From Marinifilum fragile JCM 15579 (GTDB lineage Bacteria > Bacteroidota > Bacteroidia > Bacteroidales > Marinifilaceae), in the NCBI RefSeq assembly GCF_001310955.1, contig NZ_BAZX01000001.1, positions 62,001 to 126,000 on the forward strand: a DNA stretch of 64,000 nt, read 5' to 3'. A model generated the notes under the pieces. The model searched no databases. It was not told the DNA's origin and saw only the letters and a list, made by a program, of their open reading frames with translations. Both the position numbers and the translations under genes were made by a program. Of this stretch, positions 56,441 through 64,000 are shown piece by piece; position 1 is the first letter of the stretch, and the number at the start of each line of letters is the position of its first letter.

Positions 56441-59368
56441 ATGAAATTTAAAAAACTTATTTCATTACTCGTTTTATTTATGGTTGTTACATCCAGTATT
56501 TTGGCTAGTGACCTAAATAATATAAAAGAGTATAAATTAAAAAATGGATTAACAGTCATCTTACATGAGGATAAACATTCATCAGATGTTTTTGGCTATG
56601 TTGTAACAAAAGCTGGAGCAAAAGAAGATCCTGTGGATCAGGAAGGGATCGCTCACTATTTGGAACATATGCTTTTTAAAGGCAATGAACAAATTGGTAC
56701 AATTAATTGGGAAAAGGAAAAAGTATATATCGATAAGATTTATGCTTTGTATGAGAATCTAAAAAACACAAATGACAAGAAGGAAGAGGCTAATATTCAA
56801 AAAGAAATTAATGAACTTTCCAGAGAGGCAGCTCAGTATGCTTGTCAAAATGAACTAGACAAAGTTCTTAAAGATATTGGTTCTACCGGTCTGAATGCAA
56901 ATACTAGCTGGGATAGAACAGTTTATATGAACAGTTTTCCTGATTTTCAACTTGAGAAATGGTTGAAAATTTATAGCGATCGTTTTATTAATCCAGTTTT
57001 TAGAGGCTTTCAGGCTGAACTAGAAGTTGTTTTCGAAGAGAAAAACGAATCTTTGGATAACAGAAACAGGAAAATGTATGAAGAATTGCTAGCAAAGGTA
57101 TTCGAAGGACATGAGTATAGTAGAACTGTTCTGGGACGAGTAGAACATATTAAAAAGCCTTCATTGGTTGCAATGAAAGAATTTTATGACAAATATTATG
57201 TACCTAATAATATGTGTCTGATTTTAACAGGAAACTTCTCGTCTATTGAAGCTCAGCCATTAATTGAAAAATATTTTGGGCGTTGGGAACCTAAAGACCT
57301 TCCTAAAGATGAAATAAAATCTGTTAAAGATTTTAAAGAAGGAGAAAGTTTAGCACTAAAATTAGGTTATTCAAGAAGAGGATCATTAGTTTATCGTACG
57401 GTTAATAACAAACATGAGGATGCCATTACATTAGAGTTTGTTTCTCAATTATTATCTAACTCAACGGAAACAGGATTACTAGATAAGTTAAGATTGGATA
57501 AAAAAGTAGGTGGCGCCTATAGTTCTAATATGAACTTAAATGATCATGGTATTTTTACCATCGATTATTCTCCAAAGCTTCGTAAAGAAGTAATGATTGA
57601 AAAATATAAACAAACAGGAAAATATGAACCTGTATATGAATCATTCAATGGTGCTGAGAAATTGATGCTTGCTCAGGTAGAGAAATTAAAGAATGGTGAA
57701 TTCCAAGATTGGAAAATTGATGCTATAAAGAAAGACTTAATAAAAGATTTTGATTTGTCATTAGAAAATAATGTTCGAATGGGAATTCTTTTAGGAGATG
57801 TGTTTCAAAAAGGTTCTGATTTGAATGAATTAAAATCTTATGCATCAAAGATTAAGGCAATTACAAAAGAAGATATTGTAAATTGTGCCCAAAAGTATTT
57901 AAACACTAATTATCTGGCACTAAACGCATATGAAGGCAAACCTAAACAAAAGAAAATAGAAAAGCCAGGATACCAACCTATTGAACCAGTTGCTGGTAAC
58001 CTTTCAAATTATGCTAAAGAAATATTCGATACTAAAAATACTAATCCAAAAGAAGATTATATTGATTTTGATAAAGATTTTGTATGTGAGAATATTAGAG
58101 ATGGGGTTGAATTGTATTATGCAGAAAATCCTCATAATGATGTTTTTAGTTTAAGGATAAGCTATGGTGCAGGAAATCATCAAATAAAAGACCTTGAGTA
58201 TGCTTCTGGCTTAATGAATTATGCAGGAACATTGAAAAGGGATATTAGTAGTCTTAAAGAAGAATTTGCTAAAATTTCTTGTAATTATAGTATTTATAGT
58301 ACAGACAATGAATTAATCGTATCTGTTAATGGAGATGAGAAATATTTGGATGATGCTTTAAAGTTAATTACCGAGTTGTTGTTGATTCCAAACTTGGATG
58401 AAGAAAAACTTGAACTACTAGTGAATTCGCAAATTTCATCTCGCTACTATGAGAAACAAAACGTAGGAGTAGTTGCCAATGCTCTTCGTCAGTATATTCT
58501 TTACGGTGAAAAGTCTGATTACCTAGACAGAAAAACCATTGATGATCTGGACAAATTATTGGTGAGTAAGCTAGTTGGAGTTTATCAGGATGCTACAAGT
58601 TATGGTGTTGAAATGCATTATTGTGGAGCAAAAGACTTTAACTCAGTTAAGCAATCAATAATGAGTAATTTGAACTTTAAGTCAGATTTGAAGCCTAGAT
58701 GTGAAAAGTATTCGCGTGAAATGAATACGGTTGAAAATGATGAAATATATTTTGTACACGATGCTGATGCTGTGCAATGTAATATTTTCTTGTTTGTGAA
58801 TGGTGAGATATTTGATCCTGCCGATCTTTCAAAAATTATGGCATTTAATAATTATTTTTCTGGTGGATTTAGTGGAATCGTATTGCAAGAAATTCGAGAA
58901 AAAAGATCTCTTACATACGGTGCAAGTGCACAATATGGTTTTGGCCTGAAAAGCAAGCCAGCATATTTATTGGGCGGGACCAAAACACAAGCAGATAAAA
59001 CGGTTGAAGCGGTTAAGGTATTTAAAGATATCATTAAGAATATGCCTGAAAAGCAGGATAGAATCAACAATGTTAAAAGCTATTTGACACAATCATTAAT
59101 GTCCGGTAAGCCAAGTTTCCGAAGTATTACTCCAACAGTGAGTCGATGGAAAGAATTGGGGTTTACTGAAGATTTGAATCACAAAATGGCAAGTGAAATT
59201 AATTCATTACAATTTAAGGATATACAAGATTTTTATAAGAAAAGTATTGCAGGAAAACCAATTGCTATTTGTATTGTTGGAAACAAATCAGAGGTTGATG
59301 TTAAGGAATTAAAACAAATAAGTAAGCTTAAATTCATTTCAAAATCGAAACTATTTTCAAGTAAATAA
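56441..59368 (+). CDS. Secreted M16 (pitrilysin/insulinase family) zinc metallopeptidase
   Basis: A 975-residue peptidase. A signal peptide (1-22) is followed by two M16 halves. The first holds the inverted zinc motif H72-Y-L-E75-H76 in GIAHYLEHMLFKG and the third ligand E in FEEKNESLDNRNRK. The second half (about 540-960) is the non-catalytic partner with the RSLTYGASAQYG segment. It degrades peptides, probably in the periplasm. It sits between two susCD pairs, which suggests that imported peptides are trimmed here. A charged insertion (about 92-140) lies between the zinc motif and SGLNANTSWDRT-like region. Confidence 0.93.
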   Translation: MKFKKLISLLVLFMVVTSSILASDLNNIKEYKLKNGLTVILHEDKHSSDVFGYVVTKAGAKEDPVDQEGIAHYLEHMLFKGNEQIGTINWEKEKVYIDKIYALYENLKNTNDKKEEANIQKEINELSREAAQYACQNELDKVLKDIGSTGLNANTSWDRTVYMNSFPDFQLEKWLKIYSDRFINPVFRGFQAELEVVFEEKNESLDNRNRKMYEELLAKVFEGHEYSRTVLGRVEHIKKPSLVAMKEFYDKYYVPNNMCLILTGNFSSIEAQPLIEKYFGRWEPKDLPKDEIKSVKDFKEGESLALKLGYSRRGSLVYRTVNNKHEDAITLEFVSQLLSNSTETGLLDKLRLDKKVGGAYSSNMNLNDHGIFTIDYSPKLRKEVMIEKYKQTGKYEPVYESFNGAEKLMLAQVEKLKNGEFQDWKIDAIKKDLIKDFDLSLENNVRMGILLGDVFQKGSDLNELKSYASKIKAITKEDIVNCAQKYLNTNYLALNAYEGKPKQKKIEKPGYQPIEPVAGNLSNYAKEIFDTKNTNPKEDYIDFDKDFVCENIRDGVELYYAENPHNDVFSLRISYGAGNHQIKDLEYASGLMNYAGTLKRDISSLKEEFAKISCNYSIYSTDNELIVSVNGDEKYLDDALKLITELLLIPNLDEEKLELLVNSQISSRYYEKQNVGVVANALRQYILYGEKSDYLDRKTIDDLDKLLVSKLVGVYQDATSYGVEMHYCGAKDFNSVKQSIMSNLNFKSDLKPRCEKYSREMNTVENDEIYFVHDADAVQCNIFLFVNGEIFDPADLSKIMAFNNYFSGGFSGIVLQEIREKRSLTYGASAQYGFGLKSKPAYLLGGTKTQADKTVEAVKVFKDIIKNMPEKQDRINNVKSYLTQSLMSGKPSFRSITPTVSRWKELGFTEDLNHKMASEINSLQFKDIQDFYKKSIAGKPIAICIVGNKSEVDVKELKQISKLKFISKSKLFSSK

Positions 59369-59400
59369 GCGAGTTTTTAGTCATTTGACTTTATTATAAG

Positions 59401-59438
59401 AAGCTGTTCTGTTTAATTATCAGAGCAGTTTTTTTTTA
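59401..59438 (+). terminator. Terminator after the M16 peptidase
   Basis: An 8-bp stem (59404-59411 with 59421-59428, one wobble) is followed by nine or more T. It lies about 33 bases after the stop codon. Confidence 0.8.
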
Positions 59439-59700
59439 TGTATTTATATTTGAGAGTATATAGACCTTTTTGTATTTAATTTGAATCTAAATATTAAAAA
59501 AGCTCAAAAAAAATTAACAGTAGTAAGCATATATTTTTCCAATGAGATTTATCTACGCAAACGATTTAGGTAACAAGGTTGAATATCAGTGTTGTAGTTT
59601 AGTTTTAATTTGTAAGCTATTGTAAACAAAAAGCTTTTATATTGTAAGTGGTCTTAAGAGCAATTATTTAGAATTAAAAAGTCAAAAGAAAAAAAAAGAT

Positions 59701-59924
59701 TTGATTTTTTAAGAATTTTTTACACTTTTTGACACTTCAGATTTGATAGGGGTATTAAACTCTGATAATTGGATATTTAATGTAATCAAACATTATTATT
59801 CGAATTTAGTAGAGAAAAATTCTAAAGGGCGCATATTCTTTCTATGATCTAATTTAAACTAGATTGTAGAGTGTATATATAATAGATGTGTATTAATTGT
59901 TAATTAACCACTAACTAAAAGTTT
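59701..59924 (+). promoter_or_regulatory. Promoter and conserved 5' leader of susC copy 2
   Basis: Part of a 556-bp gap. TTG at 59701-59703 and ACTTTTTG at 59724-59731 form a promoter with 20-base spacing, 194 bases before the ATG. TAGGGGTATTAA lies 16 bases after the -7 element and AATTCTAAAGGG exactly 107 bases before the ATG, the same spacing as in copy 1. CCACTAACTAAAAG lies just before the ATG. The upstream part (59439-59700) is AT-rich with no feature I recognise. Confidence 0.6.
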
Positions 59925-62900
59925 ATGAAAAAAAGTTTAGTTTCGATGCTAATCCTATTTTTTGTAGGATTGCAGGGCGTTCTAGCTCAAAGTCGAGAAG
60001 TTTCTGGGGTGGTTACTGCAGCTGAAGATGGGCTGTCGATCCCTGGTGTCTCGGTAATCGTAAAAGGTACAACCATCGGTACCACAACCGACTTCGATGG
60101 AAAATACTCTTTAAATGTTCCTGAAGGTGAAAATGTTTTGGTTTTCTCTTTCGTAGGTATGACTACTCAGGAATTAACTATTACAGGTTCAACTTTAAAT
60201 GTTGTAATGGAAAATGAATCCATTGGTGTTGAGGAAGTAATGGTTGTTGCATATGGAACAGTAAAAAAAGAATCTTTCACTGGTTCTGCTGGAGTTGTTG
60301 GCGCTGAAAAATTAGAAAAGCGTACGTTATCATCCGTAGGTCAGGCTTTAGAAGGTTCAACAACAGGTGTACAAGTGGCTGCAACTTCAGGTCAGCCTGG
60401 TTCGGCCCCAGCAATCCGTATTCGTGGTTTTGGTACTTTGAATGGAGATGCATCTCCTCTTTACATTGTAGATGGTTCTCAATATGAAGGTAGTTTGGCT
60501 GATCTTTCTCCAGAAGATATTGCTCAATGACAATTTTGAAGGATGCTTCATCAACAGCTCTTTATGGTTCTCGTGCTGCAAATGGTGTTGTAATGATTAC
60601 AACTAAACAAGGTAAGAAAAACCAAGGGAAAGTTAAGATTGACTTCAAAGCAGTAGGAGGTATTGTTTCTCAAGCTATTCCTCATTATGAGACAGTTGGA
60701 GCTAAAGATTATTATGAGTTAATGTTCCAATCTTATAAGAATTCGTTAATTTATGGTACTGGAGCTGATCCTGCTGATGCTGCTCAAACCGCTGCTACTG
60801 GAATTTATAGCAAGCTAGGTTATAATCCATTTAATGTAGCTAACGGTGAGATTGTTGACGCTAATGGTGTAATTAACCCTAATGCGAGTGTTATTGCTAA
60901 AAGTCTGGATTGGTACGATCCAATTGAGCAAACAGGTAAGCGTCAGAATTATAACTTATCTGCTTCAGGTGGTGGAGAAAACCATAATTTCTATTTCTCT
61001 TTAGGATACCTTAACGAAACAGGTTATGTTGTAAATTCAGATTTTGAGCGTATTAATACACGTATGAACGTGAATGTTACTCCTAAGAAATGGCTTAAAA
61101 TGGGAACCAATATGGCTTGGTCATTTACAGACAAAGGTTTAGCATCGACTACAGATGGTAATACAAGTTTTGGTAACCCTTTCCGTTTTGCTCGTTATAT
61201 GGGGCCTATTTATCCAGTTTATATTGTAGATCCAACAACAGGAGATTATATTTTGGATGAGGCAGGTAATAAGCAATATGATCACGGTAGTGGTTATAGT
61301 CAATATGGAATTGGTGGTCGTCCTGTTAATATTGACAGACATATTGTTGCTGAATTGGATTACAATTACAACAATACCAAAACAAATATTGTAAGTAACA
61401 GATCTTATGCAGAGATCACTCCAATGGAGGGATTAAAAATTTCTACTAATGTAGGTGTTGATATTCAGAACTATCACCAGAAGGATTTTGAAAATAAGGT
61501 TATTGGTGATGGAGCCCCTGATGGTCGTTACAACGAAACTAGATACAGACAAACTGCAATTAACTGGAATCAGTTAATTAACTATTCTAGAACTATTGGT
61601 GAGGACCACAACTTTGAAGTGTTATTAGGACACGAGTCTTATAATTTGGAATATACATACCTATACGGTATGAAATCTAAATCTATCGTTACTGGTATTA
61701 ATGAGTTTGACAACTTTGTAACTCCAACATCTTTAGATGGTGCTACTTACGAAAAGAAAACAGAAGGTTATTTTGCAAGATTAAAATATAACTTCCAACA
61801 CAAGTATTACTTCGAAGGATCTTTCCGTCGTGATGGATCTTCAGTTTTTCATCCAGATGAAAGATGGGGTAACTTTTACTCAGTAGGAGCTACATGGAGA
61901 ATGGATCAGGAAGCTTTCATCCAAGAGATTAATTGGATTGATCAGTTGAAGTTTAGAGTTTCTTATGGTGAAGTAGGTAATGATAGAATTGGTACTTCTA
62001 GATCAGATTACTATGGTTATCAAGCTTTGTATACACCATATCCTAATGCTAATGAATCAGGAGTTAAATGGTCTACAATTGGTAATGAAAAATTGACTTG
62101 GGAATCTAATAAATCATTTGATGTTGCTTTAGAATATGGTTTGTTAAACAACAAAGTTCATGGATCGATTGAATTTTATCACAAGATTTCTGAAGATCTA
62201 TTATACAATATGCCTTTACCATCGTCAATGGGATTAAATTCTCAACCACGTAACATTGCTACTTTGTACAACCAAGGTTGGGAAATTGGATTAGGAGCTA
62301 CTGTAATTGATAATGATGATTTCAAATGGAATGTAGATGTTCAAGCTTCTACAGTGAAGAATGAAATCACTAAAATTCCTGATGTATTTATTAGTGGTTC
62401 TAAACGTTGGGCTAAAGGACACTCTATCTATGACTACTATTTGTATGATTACTATGGTGTAGATCCTAATACTGGTGAAGCTCTTTACCATGTTTGGGAA
62501 AAAGGTGTAGATGGTGAGACTTATAGAAAATATGATGACAATGGTAACCCAGTACTAACTACTAATGAGCAAGAATCTGAAAAGGGTTATACCGGTGATT
62601 CATCTATTCCTGACTTATTTGGATCTATCTCAAATACTATCGATTATAAGAACTGGCAATTAAGCTTCATGTTTACTTATGCAATAGGTGGTAAAATTCT
62701 TGACTATAACTATCGTGACTTAATGCACGGTGGTGATTATGGTGATGCTCTTCATGTGGATATGAAAAATGCATGGAAAAAACCAGGTGATATCACTGAT
62801 GTTCCAAGACTTCAAAATGGTAATTCTCACCTAGCACCAACTTCTGACAGATGGTTAACTGATGCTTCATATTTATCTCTTAAGAATGTGAATTTAAGTT

Positions 62901-63088
62901 ATACTTTCCCTAAGAGTATGATTAGTGATTGGGGATTAAATTCATTAAAAGTGTTTGCATCAGGTGAAAATTTATTCATGCTAGCTAAGCGTGATGGATT
63001 GAATCCACAGGAGGCATTTTCAGGTACTACTAGTAACGTATACCTTCCATCTAGAGTTGTTTCGTTTGGTGTAAATGTTTCATTCTAG
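59925..63088 (+). CDS. SusC/RagA-type TonB-dependent outer-membrane transporter, copy 2, frameshifted at about 60526
   Basis: Two overlapping frames, 59925-60530 and 60527-63088, join to about 1054 residues. The first has a signal peptide nearly identical to copy 1, the carboxypeptidase-D-like domain, the VEEVMVVAYGT linker and the plug start with a full SGQPGSAPAIRIRGFG. It stops at SPEDIAQ. One missing A in the AA at 60526-60527 would continue MTILKDASSTALYGSRAANG, the invariant plug motif. The barrel ends SFGVNVSF. The partner susD follows 33 bases later. Likely a sequence error, not a dead gene. Confidence 0.9.
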
Positions 63089-63121
63089 TGATGTTATAAC
63101 TAAATAATTAGAGAATACATT

Positions 63122-64000
63122 ATGAAAAAATATATTAATAAATTATTTGTGCTGGTGATGGTAGTTGCAGCTATTGGTTGTTCAGATGACTACCTTACTA
63201 CTCAGCCAACTCATGCATACAGTCCGGCTAGTGCACTTTCAAGTCCAGAAAATATGTTGGTAGCCTTGAATGGTATGCATCGTGAAATGTACGGACAATC
63301 TGAATTAAATGAGACATACAATGCAGGTGAGTGTTATATTATGCCAATGATGGAGTATGGAGCAGGTGATTTCATTCGTCCAATTCCTGGGGTAGGATGG
63401 TTTGCAACTACTTGTAAATGGACAAGCCATACTGATGCTAATAGTGGCAATAATGACTGGGTATGGTATCAGTATTATCACCTTATTGGTAGTGCTAATA
63501 ATATTATTAACGCTGCTGAAGGTATGGTAGAAACAGACCTTTTAAAAGAAGTATTGGGTCAAGCTCATGCATACAGAGCATTTCTTTATCATAGATTGGT
63601 TTGTTTGTTCGCAAAGAACCCTCAGTATACTGATGAAACTACTGAGTTAGGTGTGCCAATTATGCTTAAAACAGAGGCTCCATATCAAGGACAACCTCGT
63701 GAAACTGTTGCAAAAGTTTATGAGCAATGTGAAGCTGATATTCAAAAAGCCATTACTTATTTAACAGGTTTAGGAACCAGAAGTTCAAAAACTCATATTA
63801 CAGCAAAGATTGCTAACGGTATTGCTGCAAGAATTGCTTTAACTAAAGGTGATTTTGTTAGTGCTGCCACTTATGCAAAAGTTGCAAGAACTGGTTTCTC
63901 TTTAATGTCTGAAGAAGAATATAAGTCAGGATTTAACTCTTATAAAAATGGAGAGTGGATGTGGGCTGCTGAAGTAGTTGCGGATCAAACTAACTATTAC
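63122..64000 (+). CDS. SusD/RagB-type surface lipoprotein, copy 2 (cut by window edge)
   Basis: The frame is open from ATG 63122 to the right edge, 293 residues, with no stop yet. The signal peptide has lipobox AAIGC with cysteine 20, followed by DDYLTTQPTHAYSPA. SusD features are visible: WVWYQYYHLIGSANNIINAA, GQAHAYRAFLYHRLVCLFA, ETVAKVYEQCEADIQKAITYL and the TPR-like ARIALTKGDFVSAATYAKVA. It is 33 bases downstream of susC copy 2. Sequence differs clearly from copy 1, so the two pairs probably handle different ligands. Confidence 0.92.
   Translation, partial: MKKYINKLFVLVMVVAAIGCSDDYLTTQPTHAYSPASALSSPENMLVALNGMHREMYGQSELNETYNAGECYIMPMMEYGAGDFIRPIPGVGWFATTCKWTSHTDANSGNNDWVWYQYYHLIGSANNIINAAEGMVETDLLKEVLGQAHAYRAFLYHRLVCLFAKNPQYTDETTELGVPIMLKTEAPYQGQPRETVAKVYEQCEADIQKAITYLTGLGTRSSKTHITAKIANGIAARIALTKGDFVSAATYAKVARTGFSLMSEEEYKSGFNSYKNGEWMWAAEVVADQTNYY

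Overview
The window is ordinary chromosome from a low-GC member of the Bacteroidota, most likely a marine Bacteroidia of the Marinilabiliales/Marinifilaceae type. The phylum is supported by gliding genes gldD/gldE beside mutY-ssb, two SusC/SusD pairs, DUF4870, DUF4924 and DUF6089 families, a PafA-like protein, a 30-residue AURKAIP1/COX24-type ribosomal gene, Bacteroidetes-type promoters (TAnnTTTG about 20 bases after a TTG) and almost no Shine-Dalgarno sequences. The order and family are inference. I saw no rRNA, tRNA, CRISPR array, prophage or insertion sequence.

Layout. 1-6.8 kb: orphan response regulator, the ABC-F factor EttA, small membrane proteins, a 41-bp tandem repeat array, hisS, and an ECF sigma factor / small membrane protein / Spy-like operon. 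7-16 kb: transketolase, a von Willebrand A protein beside a transglutaminase-like protein, ychF, a fluoride channel with DUF190, a PafA-like phosphatase that has lost metal ligands, and an 84-85-bp degenerate repeat array. 16-24.7 kb: phosphopantetheinyl transferase, gldD-gldE-ssb-mutY, HU, a 30-aa basic ribosomal protein gene, RNase G, DsbD. 24.8-36.5 kb: an FAD dehydrogenase, a two-CW protein, a DNPH1-like/DUF4269 fusion, two secreted proteins, and a long minus-strand run (engB, prs, rplY, pth, hslR, DUF4924, EamA transporter, lnt). 36.6-44.4 kb: manA, Dabb, udk, a PolB-type exonuclease, a lipoprotein, a second 41-bp array, an alpha/beta hydrolase, pdxJ, a CBS protein and nadK. 44.6-50.6 kb: the envelope cluster DUF6089-uppS-bamA-ompH-ompH-murI. 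51.4-64 kb: two SusC/SusD transporter pairs flanking a secreted M16 zinc peptidase. Their 5' leaders keep the same promoter, motif and start-codon spacing.

A recurring feature is the single-base frameshift. At least eight reading frames or junctions (ettA, hisS, the ECF sigma factor, the EamA transporter, the hydrolase, susD twice, susC) become normal family-length proteins when one base is added, or in one case removed. Seven of the eight are deletions, mostly in short homopolymers, and several hit essential genes. The simplest reading is uncorrected consensus error in a long-read assembly rather than gene decay. I annotate these genes as whole with the break noted.

Most of the window is housekeeping. 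The least explained structures are the three degenerate tandem arrays (periods 41, 41 and 84-85 bp), the DNPH1-DUF4269 fusion, the metal-ligand-poor PafA homologue and the conserved SusC leaders. I did not find a clear new multi-gene defence or mobile system.
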